This document shows, one piece after another, positions 24,141 to 33,729 of a stretch of 64,000 nucleotides of DNA. The stretch spans positions 1,116,001-1,180,000 of the forward strand of contig NZ_JAQNDM010000002.1 in the NCBI RefSeq assembly GCF_028368975.1, in the 5' to 3' direction. Origin of the DNA: Stigmatella ashevillena. GTDB taxonomy: Bacteria > Myxococcota > Myxococcia > Myxococcales > Myxococcaceae. A model generated the notes under the pieces. The model worked only from the letters and a program-made list of their open reading frames with translations, had not been told where the DNA came from and searched no databases. Position 1 is the first letter of the stretch; each line of letters begins with the position of its first letter. Position numbers and translations under genes: made by a program.

Positions 24141-26705
24141 ATGTCCGAAGCCACCCTCCCCATTGATCCGCTCCTCCCGCAGATCGTCTCCACCCTGCGC
24201 GATGCACGCTCGCTCGTGCTGGAGGCCCCTCCTGGCGCGGGCAAGACGACCCGGGTGCCCCGTGCATTGCTGGAGGCAGGGCTTGGCAAGGGCAAGGAGA
24301 TCCTCGTCCTCCAGCCCCGGCGGCTGCCTACCCGGCTCGCGGCGCAACGCGTGGCGGACGAGCTGGGCGAACGCGTCGGGGAGACCGTGGGTTACCAAGT
24401 CCGCTTCGAGGACGTCCGCGGTCCCAAAACACGCCTGTCCTTCGTCACCGAGGGCGTCCTGGGAAGGCGCCTTCTCTCCGATCCCGGCCTGCGCGATGTG
24501 GGCATCGTCGTTCTCGACGAGTTCCATGAGCGTCACCTGTCGGCGGACATCTCGCTCGCCCTGCTCCGCCGGCTTCAGGAAGCAAACCGGCCGGATCTCA
24601 AGCTCGTCGTCATGTCCGCGACGCTCGATGCGGCGCCCATCCGAACCTATTTGTCCGGCTGCCCAGGCCTCCGCTCCGAGGGCCGCCGCTTCGAAGTGAG
24701 CCACGAGTACCTCCCCACCGCCGATGAGCGGCACCTCGATGTCCAGGTGCTCTCGGGCATCAAGCGCGTCTTCTCGGCGGGGCTCGACGGCGACATCCTC
24801 GTCTTCCTTCCTGGCGCCGGGGAGATCCGCCGCGCCCGCGACGCCTGCGTCGAGTTCGCCGAGCGGCATGGCGTGGACGTGCTGCCCCTGCACGGCGACC
24901 TGTCTCCCGCCGAGCAGGATCGCGCCGTGCGCCGCAGCTCCCGCCGGAAGATCATCCTCTCCACCAACGTGGCCGAGACCTCCGTCACCATCGACGGCGT
25001 CGCCGTGGTCATCGACAGCGGACTGGCCCGCGTGGCCTCCCACTCTCCGTGGTCCGGTCTGCCCACGCTCAAGCTGTCCAAGATCAGCCGGGCCTCCGCC
25101 ACCCAGCGTGCCGGCCGCGCAGGCCGGACCCGCGCAGGCCACTGCCTGAGGCTCTACACCCAACACGATTTCGAGGGACGTCCGGAACAAGATGCGCCGG
25201 AGATCCGCCGGGTGGATCTCGCGGAGACGGTGCTGGCCCTGCGCGCCTCGGGGGTGAAGGATCTCGCCGCCTTCCCCTTCTTCGAACCGCCTCCCGCCGC
25301 GGCGCTCGAGGCCGCCGAGACCCTGCTCCACCGGTTGGGGGCGGTGGACCCGAAAGGCAGCGTCACCCCGGTGGGCGAACGGCTGCTCCGCTTTCCCGTC
25401 CACCCACGCCAAGCCCGGATCATCGTCGAGGGCGAGCGCCGAGGGGTGGGGGCCGCCGCCACCGTGCTCGCCGCGCTCATGGGCGAGCGGGACATCCGCC
25501 GCGAAGCCCGGGCGAACCTGGGCGGCCCCGGACGTGCCGCAGCCGTCGTCAGCGGCCCCTCGGACCTCCTGGAGCTGGTCGAGCGCTTCCGTGAGGCGGA
25601 ACGGGCGGACTTCGCCACCGGACGCCTTCACTCGCTCTCCCTCGATCCGGGCGCCGTCCAAGCCGTGGATCGCGTTCAGCGCCAGCTCCGGCGCACGGTG
25701 CGTGACACCGGACAGAAGCCGAGCCGCCCCGAAGCCGTGGAAGAAGCCTTGATGCTCAGCGTGCTGGCGGGCTACCCGGACCGGGTGGCGAAGCGGCGCC
25801 GCCCTCGCGCTCCAGAGTTGCTCCTCTTCGGAGGTGGCACTGCTTCCCTCTCCGAGCTGAGCGTGGTGCAGGAAGCCGAGCTGATGGTGGCCGTGGATGC
25901 CGAGGAGCGCCCTGGGCGGGGCGCCGTGGTCCGACTGGCCAGCGCCGTCGAGCCCGAGTGGTTGCTGGATCTCTATCCAGAAGCCCTGGAGGAGCTGGAT
26001 GCCCTCCAGTGGAACGCCGAATCCCGGCGCGTCGAGCGCATCACCCGGTTGTCGTATGGCAACCTCGTCCTGGAGGAGACCCGGGCGCCCGCGCCTGCCT
26101 CGGAGGAGGCTGCCCGGGTGCTGGTGGAGGCCGCGCTCGCCGCGGGACCAGAGCGCTTCGCGGATCCCGAGGCCCTCACCCAGTGGCGCACGCGGGTGGC
26201 CCTGCTCGCCCAGGCCTTCCCCGAAGCCAGCTTCCCCGCCGTTGATGCGGCCTTCCTGCGCGACTCGCTGGCCTCCCTGTGCTCGGGGGCCCGCAGCTTC
26301 GCCGATCTGGAAGGGGTGTCCCTGCTGGATGCGCTCCATGCGCGCCTCACCTCCGAGCAGGCGCGGCTGCTGTCCAGCCATGCCCCCGAGCGCGTCACCC
26401 TGCCGGGAGGCCGAGGCGTGAAGGTGAACTACGAGCCTGGAAAGCCCCCCTGGATCGAATCACGCTTGCAGGATTTCTTCGGCATGGCCCAGGGGCCCAG
26501 CGTCGGCGCGGGCCGCGTCCCCCTGGTGCTCCACCTGCTGGCGCCCAACATGCGCGCCGTGCAAGTCACGACCGATCTGGCCGGCTTCTGGGAGCGTCAC
26601 TACCCGGCCATCCGCAAAGAGCTGTGCCGCAAGTACCCCCGGCACAGCTGGCCCGAGGATCCGCGCCACGCCCAGCCCCCGCCGCCCCGGCCGCCCCGGC
26701 GGTGA
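24141..26705 (+). CDS. hrpB: ATP-dependent helicase HrpB
   Basis: 854 aa, typical of bacterial HrpB. Walker A is PGAGKTT at 31-37 and the DEAH-family motif II is DEFH at 126-129, which is the HrpB variant. Motif III MSATLD, motif V STNVAETSVTIDGV and motif VI QRAGRAGRT follow, then the HA2/ratchet region and the HrpB C-terminal domain (about 520-854). HrpB is a DExH RNA helicase of poorly defined cellular role. The start ATG 24141 has AGGA 6 nt upstream. The frame is open far upstream into the previous gene, which is not coding for HrpB. Confidence 0.95.
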   Translation: MSEATLPIDPLLPQIVSTLRDARSLVLEAPPGAGKTTRVPRALLEAGLGKGKEILVLQPRRLPTRLAAQRVADELGERVGETVGYQVRFEDVRGPKTRLSFVTEGVLGRRLLSDPGLRDVGIVVLDEFHERHLSADISLALLRRLQEANRPDLKLVVMSATLDAAPIRTYLSGCPGLRSEGRRFEVSHEYLPTADERHLDVQVLSGIKRVFSAGLDGDILVFLPGAGEIRRARDACVEFAERHGVDVLPLHGDLSPAEQDRAVRRSSRRKIILSTNVAETSVTIDGVAVVIDSGLARVASHSPWSGLPTLKLSKISRASATQRAGRAGRTRAGHCLRLYTQHDFEGRPEQDAPEIRRVDLAETVLALRASGVKDLAAFPFFEPPPAAALEAAETLLHRLGAVDPKGSVTPVGERLLRFPVHPRQARIIVEGERRGVGAAATVLAALMGERDIRREARANLGGPGRAAAVVSGPSDLLELVERFREAERADFATGRLHSLSLDPGAVQAVDRVQRQLRRTVRDTGQKPSRPEAVEEALMLSVLAGYPDRVAKRRRPRAPELLLFGGGTASLSELSVVQEAELMVAVDAEERPGRGAVVRLASAVEPEWLLDLYPEALEELDALQWNAESRRVERITRLSYGNLVLEETRAPAPASEEAARVLVEAALAAGPERFADPEALTQWRTRVALLAQAFPEASFPAVDAAFLRDSLASLCSGARSFADLEGVSLLDALHARLTSEQARLLSSHAPERVTLPGGRGVKVNYEPGKPPWIESRLQDFFGMAQGPSVGAGRVPLVLHLLAPNMRAVQVTTDLAGFWERHYPAIRKELCRKYPRHSWPEDPRHAQPPPPRPPRR

Positions 26706-26708
26706 GCC

Positions 26709-27182
26709 TCAGAACTCCTTCTGCATCGCCAGGTGCTCGAGGCCAGCTTCTATGAAGACGCTCCCCACCGGCTCGTAACCGTGCTTCTTGTAGAACTCGA
26801 GCGCGAAGAGCTGCGCGTGCAGGATGATGCCAATGACGCCCCGGCGCCGCGCTTCCTCCTCCAGCGTGGTGAGCAGCTTGGAGCCGATGCGCGCCTTGCG
26901 GTGTGACTGGAGCACCGCCATGCGGCCGATCTTCGCCCAAACCCCCGCCTTGCCTTCCGGGGCCTCGGGCTGCATCACCAGCCGCCCAGTCCCGACGGCG
27001 TGCCCGCCCTGAAAGGCGAGCACGTGGTAGGCGCGCGCGTCCTCCGCGTCGCGCTCGATGCCCTCGGGGACGTGTTGCTCTTCGATGAACACCACCTCGC
27101 GGATGGCCAGTGCTTGGAACAGCTCCGCCTCGTTCTGGACCTTGGCGATGGTGACGGGCTGCGTGTTCTCCGAGTCGGACAT
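26709..27182 (-). CDS. GNAT-family N-acetyltransferase
   Basis: 157 aa. The acetyl-CoA-binding motif A is IGRMAVLQSHRKARIGSKL (Arg/Gln-x-x-Arg/Gly-x-Gly/Ala type, here R-K-A-R-I-G), followed by the alanine-rich helix and HAQLFALEFYKKHGYEPVG. The N-terminal IREVVFIEEQHVPEGIE is usual in the ElaA/YjdJ group. The substrate is unknown. ATG 27182 is preferred over the GTG at 27200, and neither has a clear Shine-Dalgarno. It is convergent with hrpB (3 bp between stops) and divergent from the MFS gene. Confidence 0.88.
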   Translation of the reverse strand: MSDSENTQPVTIAKVQNEAELFQALAIREVVFIEEQHVPEGIERDAEDARAYHVLAFQGGHAVGTGRLVMQPEAPEGKAGVWAKIGRMAVLQSHRKARIGSKLLTTLEEEARRRGVIGIILHAQLFALEFYKKHGYEPVGSVFIEAGLEHLAMQKEF

Positions 27183-27261
27183 GGCGAAGGCAAGGTACAC
27201 AAAAGGCAGCGGCTCAAACAGACGGAAAAACGAGGAGGCCGTGATAAGGGCCCGGGCCGAG

Positions 27262-28452
27262 ATGACCCCTCCCCAGGTGGCCGGACGAACACCGCTCGCC
27301 GTCTTCTACTTCCTCTATTTCGGCACCGTCGGGATTACCCAGCCGTTCCTGCCCGCCTATCTGCGCTCGCTCGACCTGTCGACAACCCAGGTCGGCTTCT
27401 TGCTCGCGCTCTCACCCCTCATGTCCCTGATAACCCCCACCCTGTGGGGTCATCTGGCGGACCGTACGGGTCAGATCGGACGCATCCTGACCGTGCTGAC
27501 GGTGGGGGCCACCCTCTGCTTCGCGCCTTTACTGCGGGTGGATCATTTCCTGACCCTGCTGGCCACGTTGGCCGCCTTTGCCGCCTTCTCCTCGTCCATC
27601 ACCCCCATGGTGGACAGCCTGGCCCTCAACCGCGTGGCCCAGGAAGGTGGCAGCTATGCACACCTGAGGCTCTTCGGCTCGCTGGGCTTCGTGGTGATCA
27701 CCACCTCCTTCGGGCTGTTGGCGCAGCGCGTAGATCAACGCGTCGTGGCAGTGCCGCTGGTGCTCTTGGGGCTGCTGGCCCTCTGGAGTCTCACCCTGCA
27801 TGGCCGCGCGTCGGCTGGCGCTTCGCGTCATCCCCTGGCGGGCATCCAACTGCTGCGGGACCACAAGGATCTGCGCTGGATGCTGGCGGCCACCTGCCTG
27901 CACTGGATGGCTTGCACGCCCTATAACGGGATGTTGGCCATCCATGTCCTGGCGCTTGGCCTGCCCCCCTCGGTGGTGGGCCTCTCGGCGGGAACCGCCG
28001 TGACGGCGGAGGTGGCTGCCTTGCTCCTCTATCCGCGCTTCGCCGATCGCATCGCCCCCCGGCACCTGCTCGGGCTGGCCTTCGTCCTGAGCGCAGTGCG
28101 CTGGGTGGGCATGGCCCTGGTCACCTCCGCAGCCCCCTTGATCGCGCTCGCGCTCCTTCACTCGATGACCTTCGGGGTCTTCTATGTCGCCAGCGTCGCC
28201 TTCATGGCCCGCCGCATCCCCCCCCAGCTGCGCGCCACCGGGCAGGGGCTGTACTCCGCGATAACGATGGGCATCGGGGGGCTGGTGGGCTCCGCCGCCT
28301 CCGGCGTGGGCTACTCACTGCTCGGGGGAGGCCATGGCCTCTTCGCCGTGGCCGCGGCGCTGGAAATCGTGGCCGCACTGCTCGTCCTTCAGGTGTCCGC
28401 CCCACTCAACCCGCCTCCGGGAGAGGCTCCCGTGCAGGCCCCCGCACCGTGA
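27262..28452 (+). CDS. MFS transporter (HcaT/nucleoside-transporter-like)
   Basis: 396 aa with about 12 membrane helices. The start FYFLYFGTVGITQPFLPAYLRSLDLS is characteristic of the MFS_1_like group, which includes HcaT and related aromatic-acid or nucleoside carriers. The GHLADRTGQIGR loop is the MFS motif A between helices 2 and 3. Substrate unknown. ATG 27262 is used; an in-frame GTG at 27241 has an AGGAGG only 2 nt away, which is too close, yet the longer form is possible. Divergent from the acetyltransferase over 79 bp. Confidence 0.87.
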   Translation: MTPPQVAGRTPLAVFYFLYFGTVGITQPFLPAYLRSLDLSTTQVGFLLALSPLMSLITPTLWGHLADRTGQIGRILTVLTVGATLCFAPLLRVDHFLTLLATLAAFAAFSSSITPMVDSLALNRVAQEGGSYAHLRLFGSLGFVVITTSFGLLAQRVDQRVVAVPLVLLGLLALWSLTLHGRASAGASRHPLAGIQLLRDHKDLRWMLAATCLHWMACTPYNGMLAIHVLALGLPPSVVGLSAGTAVTAEVAALLLYPRFADRIAPRHLLGLAFVLSAVRWVGMALVTSAAPLIALALLHSMTFGVFYVASVAFMARRIPPQLRATGQGLYSAITMGIGGLVGSAASGVGYSLLGGGHGLFAVAAALEIVAALLVLQVSAPLNPPPGEAPVQAPAP

Positions 28453-28465
28453 TACCCTGGCGCCG

Positions 28466-29509
28466 ATGCGTCCCGCACTGCTCGCACTTGCCCTCGTGCT
28501 GGTCTCCCAGCATGCCTCCGCCCAGATCTTCAATCCGGGTGCACCTCCGTCCTTCAAGGATGCGGAGCTGGACAAACGCTTCGCGAAGTCGAAGCTGAAC
28601 CAAGCGCTGACGAATGGGACGCAGGATGCCAACTGCGCCCAGCTCGTCGGCGGCTTGATGACCCTGCTGGGAGAGACCGCCCCCTACATCCACAAGCGCG
28701 ACGAGAACTTCTATCTGGATCCGGTCCTCGTCCAGGCGCTCAACACCCAGCTGTCCAACCCCCGCTTCCCGGGCACGGCCTACTTCATCGCCATGCTCCG
28801 CCGGGTGCTCATCGATCAGAAGCTGTCCCAGGACTGGCTCGACACGGCGGCCGCGCTGGCCCCGTACGCGCCGGCGGTGGACCTGGGCAAGCTGAGGTTC
28901 CTCGCCGACGGGGTGAATCCCATCGACAGCTTCCTGCTCACCCTTCCCGTTCTGCGCGAGCGCTATGAGATCGAGGTGGTGCGCGCCAATGCCACCGCCG
29001 CCAGCACCGCCGAGGCCCTCTTCCGAGACACCTACGTCGACCGGGAAGTCGTCTTCGGGGGGCTGGAGTTCCTCGACGCCGTGCGCGAGAAGAAGAAGAA
29101 GCCGAAGAAGAAGAAGCGCGGCGAGCCAAGCGATGACGAGCCCCCCGCCCTGATTGCCCGGCTCGTCTGGTACCCGGTGAATCCGAACGCCAATTCGATC
29201 TCCATGTTCGGCGCCCCGGTCGAGAAGCCCAAGGGCGTGCCCATCGCCGCCCGGCTGAAGGACGCGCAGTACGTGAACCTCGATCAGATCCCCAAGGGGA
29301 CACGGCTGCTCGTGAGGGGCCGCTTCTGGGAGTACAAGAAGGGCATCACCGAGGTGGAGGTCCGCGACGCGCAGCTCTTCCTGGACCGGGACTGGTCCCA
29401 GTTCCCCGTGCTGGTGGATCCGAACGCCACCGCCGCCTGCCCCCTGGCCATCAACGAGCTGACCGGCACCGCCCCCGTCCAGCCCGGCGCCTTCGGTCAG
29501 AACCGCTGA
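28466..29509 (+). CDS. Exported hypothetical protein, 347 aa
   Basis: Signal peptide 1-19 (cleavage after ASA). The mature protein has a helical N-terminal half and a beta-rich C-terminal half, with a striking Lys run KKKKPKKKKRGE (about 209-221) in between, coded by AAG repeats at 29092-29120. No enzyme motif was seen. It begins 13 bp after the MFS stop, so the two are likely one transcript. The C-terminal part (RLLVRGRFWEYKKGITEVEV) looks like an OB- or beta-barrel-type strand order, but this is only a guess. Confidence 0.75.
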   Translation: MRPALLALALVLVSQHASAQIFNPGAPPSFKDAELDKRFAKSKLNQALTNGTQDANCAQLVGGLMTLLGETAPYIHKRDENFYLDPVLVQALNTQLSNPRFPGTAYFIAMLRRVLIDQKLSQDWLDTAAALAPYAPAVDLGKLRFLADGVNPIDSFLLTLPVLRERYEIEVVRANATAASTAEALFRDTYVDREVVFGGLEFLDAVREKKKKPKKKKRGEPSDDEPPALIARLVWYPVNPNANSISMFGAPVEKPKGVPIAARLKDAQYVNLDQIPKGTRLLVRGRFWEYKKGITEVEVRDAQLFLDRDWSQFPVLVDPNATAACPLAINELTGTAPVQPGAFGQNR

Positions 29510-29632
29510 GCGCCGTCTCCGTTCCGGACGCCCCATCCACGCCTGGAACGGTCCTGCCGGGGAAGCTCCCTTCGTGGGCACATGGCACGGCCCGTGCTTT
29601 TCGCCGGGTCTGACCATCGCCCCGAGGGCTTG

Positions 29633-30400
29633 ATGAAAATCCAGGGCCATCCCCCTGCCGAACCGGTGAAGGCACCGGCGCTCGGACAGTTCCAGCGGTT
29701 GCTCCAGCAGGCGAAGCCTCCTCAGGCGTCCAGGCTCCGGGAGGCCCTGACCCCGGGCGTCTCCCGTCCGCCTTCCCTCTCACCGCCCCACGCCAGGACG
29801 GTGGTCACCGCTTCCAGTCCCCGGGGAGCCCTGGCCCGGAGTGCTCTCGCCAGCCCGGAGAACCTCGGCCAGGCGCGTCAGCACATGCATGGAGAAGCCC
29901 AGCGCCTGCGGACGGTGAGGACCGAAGCCCAAGCCGCTTCTCAGGGTCAGGGGGAGCACCGCCTGCACGAGTTGCTCTTCCGGGAGCTGGCCCGGGAACC
30001 TTCCCCTGGACCGGGAGCGGGCCTCCCACCACGCGCCCCACTGCTTCCTCCCGAGCCTTCACGGGAACCGCCTGCCGGCGAGCACCTGTCCGGCCCAGAG
30101 GGCCTTCCCAGGACTTCGGGCGAAGCGTCCGTTGAGGCCCCGGAGGCACCGCTCCAGGTGCAGGCCACCCTGGAACTCATCGAGCGGATCGAAGTCTTCG
30201 TGAAGTCGCAGCGGCCCGCGCTGCGGATGAGCCTCGGAGGGCCCCTGGCCGCCACCGTCGAGATCGAGCGCACCGGCCCCCGCGAGGTGGCCCTGCGCAT
30301 TCAAGGACGCCAGGGCCCCCTGGCCGAAGAACACCTCTCACGCATCCGCGAAGGACTGGAAGCCCGAGGCTTGCGGCTCCGAGCACTGCACACGGTGTGA
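29633..30400 (+). CDS. Pro/Arg-rich protein with FliK/SctP-like C-terminus (tentative)
   Basis: 255 aa, no signal peptide. Residues 1-180 are disordered and rich in Pro, Arg, Ala and Gln. The last 75 residues (from IERIEVFVKSQRPALRMSLG) are ordered and resemble the C-terminal gating domain of flagellar FliK or injectisome SctP/HrpP proteins: LRMSLGG followed by VEIE and VALRIQG strands and an amphipathic helix. The N-terminal disorder is also typical. Myxobacteria lack flagella, so the protein would belong to a type III-like secretion apparatus or be unrelated. ATG 29633 has GAGGG 5 nt upstream. Confidence 0.6.
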   Translation: MKIQGHPPAEPVKAPALGQFQRLLQQAKPPQASRLREALTPGVSRPPSLSPPHARTVVTASSPRGALARSALASPENLGQARQHMHGEAQRLRTVRTEAQAASQGQGEHRLHELLFRELAREPSPGPGAGLPPRAPLLPPEPSREPPAGEHLSGPEGLPRTSGEASVEAPEAPLQVQATLELIERIEVFVKSQRPALRMSLGGPLAATVEIERTGPREVALRIQGRQGPLAEEHLSRIREGLEARGLRLRALHTV

Positions 30401-30403
30401 AAC

Positions 30404-30443
30404 CGCAAACGAAGAAGGCCCTCGCGCCTGGAGGCGGAGGGCC
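30404..30443 (-). terminator. Intrinsic terminator of the ferredoxin gene
   Basis: Stem 30417-30428 with 30433-30443 (7 bp + 4 bp, one bulged G, TGGA loop) followed on the minus strand by a U-rich tail (30416-30404). It lies between convergent genes and ends the minus-strand ferredoxin transcript. Confidence 0.7.
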
Positions 30444-30471
30444 ATGGATCCAAACCGAGGGCCAGAGGAGC

Positions 30472-30810
30472 TCAGCGCTTGCCGGGGGCAGGGTCCAGCA
30501 GGGCGCGCTTGTCCTTCTGTTCCTTGTACTCGTCCGCCTCCGGCAGCTCGGCGAGCTTCGTGGCGAGGTTCGGCCACTTCAACGCGAAATCCGCGTTCAG
30601 GGCCTTGTACTCCTTCCACTTATCGGGAAGCTCGGACTCCGGAAAGATGGCCTTGGTAGGACACACGGGCTCACAAGCGCCACAGTCGATGCACTCATCC
30701 GGATGGATGACAAGGAAGTTCGCCCCCTCGTAGAAGCAATTGACAGGGCAGACATCGACGCAGTCCGTGTACTTACACTTGATGCAGGGTTCGGCAACAA
30801 CGTAGGCCAT
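30472..30810 (-). CDS. fdxA: 7Fe ferredoxin ([3Fe-4S] and [4Fe-4S])
   Basis: 112 aa. Cys9, Cys17 and Cys50 match the 3Fe ligands of Azotobacter ferredoxin I (residues 8, 16, 49), and Cys21, Cys40, Cys43 and Cys46 match its 4Fe ligands (20, 39, 42, 45); the extra Cys12 and Cys25 are also in that protein. The C-terminal extension (about 55-112) is charged and helical. A low-potential electron carrier; partner unknown. ATG 30810 has GGAG 9 nt upstream. It is 86 bp downstream of asd and has its own terminator. Confidence 0.93.
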   Translation of the reverse strand: MAYVVAEPCIKCKYTDCVDVCPVNCFYEGANFLVIHPDECIDCGACEPVCPTKAIFPESELPDKWKEYKALNADFALKWPNLATKLAELPEADEYKEQKDKRALLDPAPGKR

Positions 30811-30896
30811 CGGGTGATTCTCCTCAGCACAATCGGCGGGCCGCACAGTAAACGGTTTGCGGCAAGGGCCGCACCTGGAATCTGCCCGGGCGGGCC

Positions 30897-31985
30897 TCAG
30901 CCAAACAGCCCCTGTGCCCGCATCAGCTCGGCCACCAGGATGGCGCCCTTGGCGGCCCCCATCTTCGTGTTGTGGGAGACCAGCACATACTTGAAGCCGT
31001 TCTCCAGCACGCCGTCCTCCCGGACCCGGCCCACCGTGGTGGCCATGCCCCCGTGGGTCTCCCGATCCAGCCGGGGCTGAGGGCGGTAGGGATCCTCCAG
31101 CAGTTCGATCCAGTTGGGCGGCGAGGAGGGCAAGCCCCGGGCGACCTCGTCTCCCCTCCACTCACGCAGGGTGGCCGACACCTCGTCCACCGTGGCCTTC
31201 TTGCCCAGCGAGACGAAGACGGCCTCCGTGTGGCCCTCGAGCACCGCCACGCGGGTGCAGGTGCAGGACACCTTCACGCCGTGGGAGTCGATGGCCGCGC
31301 CGCCTTGCTGCAACGCGCCCAGGATCTTCTTCGTCTCGACCTCTACCTTCCCCTCTTCCTTGGGAATGAAGGGAACGACGTTGTCGAGGATGTCCAGGCC
31401 AATGACCCCCGGGGAGCGCCCCGCCCCCGACATGGCCTGAAGGCTCGTCATCAGCACGGCCTTGACGCCAAAGCGCTCGGCCAGCGGGGCCAGGGTGACG
31501 GCCAACCCCGTGGTGGTGCAGTTGGGAATCGGGACGATGAAGCCCTTCCAGCCGCGGCGCCGCTGCTGCTCGCGGATGAGCGGGGCGTGGGAGGCATTGA
31601 CCGGAGGGATGATCAGCGGCACGTCCGCCTCGTAGCGGAAGGCGCTCGCGGCGGAGAACACGGGGATGTCCTTGGCGAGCCGGGGTTCGATCTCCCGGGC
31701 CACATCCGCCTCCACCGCGGAGAAGGCGATGTCGTAGTCCTTGCCCTGCACGGCATCCCCGCTCACCACGGGCATGCGGGCCACCGCGGCCGGGAGCGGC
31801 TCGGGGACGAACCACGCCGTCATGCCGTTGGCCGTGCGCAGCGCCTCCACGTAGGACTTGCCCGCCGAACGGGGCGATGCCGCCAACCCGGTCAGCTCGA
31901 TGAAGGGATGATTCTGAAGACCCGCGATGAACTGCTGCCCTGCCAGACCCGTAGCGCCGATAAGGACAGCGCGAAGCTTCGCCAT
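30897..31985 (-). CDS. asd: Aspartate-semialdehyde dehydrogenase
   Basis: 362 aa. It reduces aspartyl-4-phosphate with NADPH in Lys/Met/Thr/diaminopimelate synthesis. The Rossmann start [11 protein letters not shown] (9-19) binds NADP, and the active-site Cys156 is in [17 protein letters not shown] holds the later catalytic-domain His. The layout matches the archaeal/fungal-type branch (about 350-360 aa, PNCTT motif), not the enterobacterial one. The start is ATG 31985. Gap of 67 bp to the upstream rhodanese gene, same strand. The diaminopimelate branch links it to wall synthesis. Confidence 0.9.
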   Translation of the reverse strand: MAKLRAVLIGATGLAGQQFIAGLQNHPFIELTGLAASPRSAGKSYVEALRTANGMTAWFVPEPLPAAVARMPVVSGDAVQGKDYDIAFSAVEADVAREIEPRLAKDIPVFSAASAFRYEADVPLIIPPVNASHAPLIREQQRRRGWKGFIVPIPNCTTTGLAVTLAPLAERFGVKAVLMTSLQAMSGAGRSPGVIGLDILDNVVPFIPKEEGKVEVETKKILGALQQGGAAIDSHGVKVSCTCTRVAVLEGHTEAVFVSLGKKATVDEVSATLREWRGDEVARGLPSSPPNWIELLEDPYRPQPRLDRETHGGMATTVGRVREDGVLENGFKYVLVSHNTKMGAAKGAILVAELMRAQGLFG

Positions 31986-32052
31986 TGTGCGTTCCCTTCC
32001 ACCTGTTCACGCACTCCATAGCACCGTTCGCGCCTGGCTTCACACCGCCGTT

Positions 32053-32406
32053 TCAACTCTGAAGCGCAGTGGCCGTACCGGCGAAATGTGACTCCACGGG
32101 GAAGCCCTCGGCCACCCAGGTTTCGATACCTCCCCGGAGACACACGGCATTGCGTCCCCGGAGCAGAAGCAGGCGGCAGACCCTCGCGACAGAGTCCTCA
32201 TCCAGATCACAACCACACAGGACAATCAGCTCATCGTCCGGCAACATGGTCAGATGTTGGGCAACCTCCTCGGGTGTCATCCTCAACGCCCCGGGGACGT
32301 GAACTTCCAGCCTCCCCCAGTGCGATGGAGAGCGGCAATCCAGGATGAGGACATCTTCGTCCCCCAGGCGCAGATACAGTTCGGCGCAAGGGATATGAGG
32401 TTCCAT
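32053..32406 (-). CDS. Rhodanese-domain protein
   Basis: 117 aa, single rhodanese domain: LILDCRSPSHWGRLEVHVPGA is the N-terminal CH2A-like motif, and VLCGCDLDEDS is the active-site loop, whose Cys would carry a persulfide. GGIETWVAEGFPVE is the typical C-terminal motif. The loop (CGCDLD) is not the usual C-x-x-G-x-R form, so activity is uncertain. ATG 32406 has GGAGG 6 nt upstream. It follows the acyl-CoA dehydrogenase after 103 bp and precedes asd. Confidence 0.88.
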   Translation of the reverse strand: MEPHIPCAELYLRLGDEDVLILDCRSPSHWGRLEVHVPGALRMTPEEVAQHLTMLPDDELIVLCGCDLDEDSVARVCRLLLLRGRNAVCLRGGIETWVAEGFPVESHFAGTATALQS

Positions 32407-32509
32407 CAAAGGCCTCCGCGCGAGACTTGGTTTGAATGGAACCCCAACGAACCCATGCCTCTTCCGGGCCATCTGGCCGGCTGCCCTCCAGGCAGCCAGG
32501 GCCCGCGCC

Positions 32510-33661
32510 TCACAGCCCCAGTTGCCGGGCGATGATTTCGTTCATTACCTCGCTGGTTCCTCCGCCAATGGGGCCGAGCCGGGCATCCCGCCAATGGCGT
32601 TGGATGTCGTACTCCATCATGTAGCCAGCGCCTCCGTGGAGTTGGAGACAGGCATCGGCGACGCGGCAGCACGTCTCGGTGGCCACCTTCTTGGCCATGG
32701 AGGTCTGCGCCACGGCATGCTCCCCGCCCACGTGCAGGCGCAGTGCGTGGTAGGTGAGCTGGCGCGCGCACTCGAGCTCCGTGAAGAGCTCGGCCAGCTT
32801 GTGGCGCACGACCTGGAACCCACTCAAGGACTGGCCGAAGGCGCGCCGCTCCTTCACGTGGACAAGCACCTTCTCCAGCATGTCCTCCATGGCCCCCAGT
32901 GCCCCCAGCGCCAGCGAGAGGCGCTCCCACTGGAAGTTGCCCAGGATCTGAGTGAAGCCCTGCCCCGGCTCACCCAGGAGGTTGTCCACGGGCACGCGGC
33001 AGTCCTCGAAGAACAGCTCTGCGGTATCCGAAGCGCGCCAGCCGAGCTTCTGCAGCTTGCGTCCCACGCTGAAGCCCGGGGTGCCCTTTTCTAGGATGAG
33101 CAGGGACAGGCCCTTGCGGCCCTTCTGCGGATCCGTCTTCACGGCCAGGACCACGAAGTCCGCGCGCACGCCATTGGTGATGTACGTCTTGGAGCCGTTG
33201 ACGATGTAGTGGCTGCCGTCCCGGACCGCGGTGGTGCGGATCCCCGCCACGTCCGAGCCGGCGTCCGGCTCGGTGACTCCCAGGGCGCCGATCTTCTCCC
33301 CCCGGATGGCCGGGGCCAGGAACCGCCGCTTCTGCTCGTCCGATCCGAACAGGTGGAGGGGGGCCGAGGCGATGGTGCACTGGGCGCCCAAGCCCGCGGC
33401 CACGCCCCCGGAGCCACAGCGGCCCAGCTCCTCCAGGAGCACCGCCTCGTACAGCTCTCCGGCCGCCGAGCCTCCGTACAGTTCTGGATATTTCAACCCC
33501 AAGAAACCCAGCTCGCCGAAGCGCGTGAACAGCTCCCGGGGAAAGTCCTCACGGGCCTCCCATTCCCGGACAAACGGGAGGATCTCCTGGTCCACCACCG
33601 CGCGGACCGTGCGGCGGAAGGCCTCGTGCTCCTCTTGGTACACCCCATAGCCGTGCAACAT
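32510..33661 (-). CDS. Acyl-CoA dehydrogenase
   Basis: 383 aa, the standard size. FAD-dependent alpha,beta-dehydrogenation of an acyl-CoA. Motifs: [16 protein letters not shown] (substrate/FAD loop), [20 protein letters not shown], and the C-terminal [20 protein letters not shown] with [17 protein letters not shown]. The Glu of the short-chain YEGTSE motif is replaced by Gly, so the base is probably the Glu in [11 protein letters not shown], as in isovaleryl- and long-chain enzymes. ATG 33661 starts [17 protein letters not shown]. The 69-bp gap to the divergent tRNA-Cys carries the latter's promoter. Confidence 0.93.
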   Translation of the reverse strand: MLHGYGVYQEEHEAFRRTVRAVVDQEILPFVREWEAREDFPRELFTRFGELGFLGLKYPELYGGSAAGELYEAVLLEELGRCGSGGVAAGLGAQCTIASAPLHLFGSDEQKRRFLAPAIRGEKIGALGVTEPDAGSDVAGIRTTAVRDGSHYIVNGSKTYITNGVRADFVVLAVKTDPQKGRKGLSLLILEKGTPGFSVGRKLQKLGWRASDTAELFFEDCRVPVDNLLGEPGQGFTQILGNFQWERLSLALGALGAMEDMLEKVLVHVKERRAFGQSLSGFQVVRHKLAELFTELECARQLTYHALRLHVGGEHAVAQTSMAKKVATETCCRVADACLQLHGGAGYMMEYDIQRHWRDARLGPIGGGTSEVMNEIIARQLGL

Positions 33662-33683
33662 CCGCGACCCCCTTCGCTGCTTC

Positions 33684-33713
33684 TTGACCGGCTCGTCCCT
33701 GCCTGCGTATAAG
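33684..33713 (+). promoter_or_regulatory. Promoter of tRNA-Cys
   Basis: TTGACC (33684-33689) and TATAAG (33708-33713) with an 18-bp spacer. The mature tRNA 5' end is 16 bp beyond the -10, leaving a leader of under 10 nt from the expected start. The match to the housekeeping consensus is among the best in the window. Confidence 0.8.
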
Positions 33714-33729
33714 ACCGTCCCCTGTTCGC

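Noticed and set aside
22277-26381. Long minus-strand frames opposite the HAD, unknown and hrpB genes (602 and 885 codons)
   Set aside because: Antisense shadows of hrpB and its neighbours; Gly/Arg-rich low-complexity sequence with no conserved motifs.
29092-29120. AAG repeat tract as a phase-variable simple repeat
   Set aside because: It is a trinucleotide run in frame, coding a Lys-rich stretch; length change would not shift the frame, and it is interrupted by CCG.
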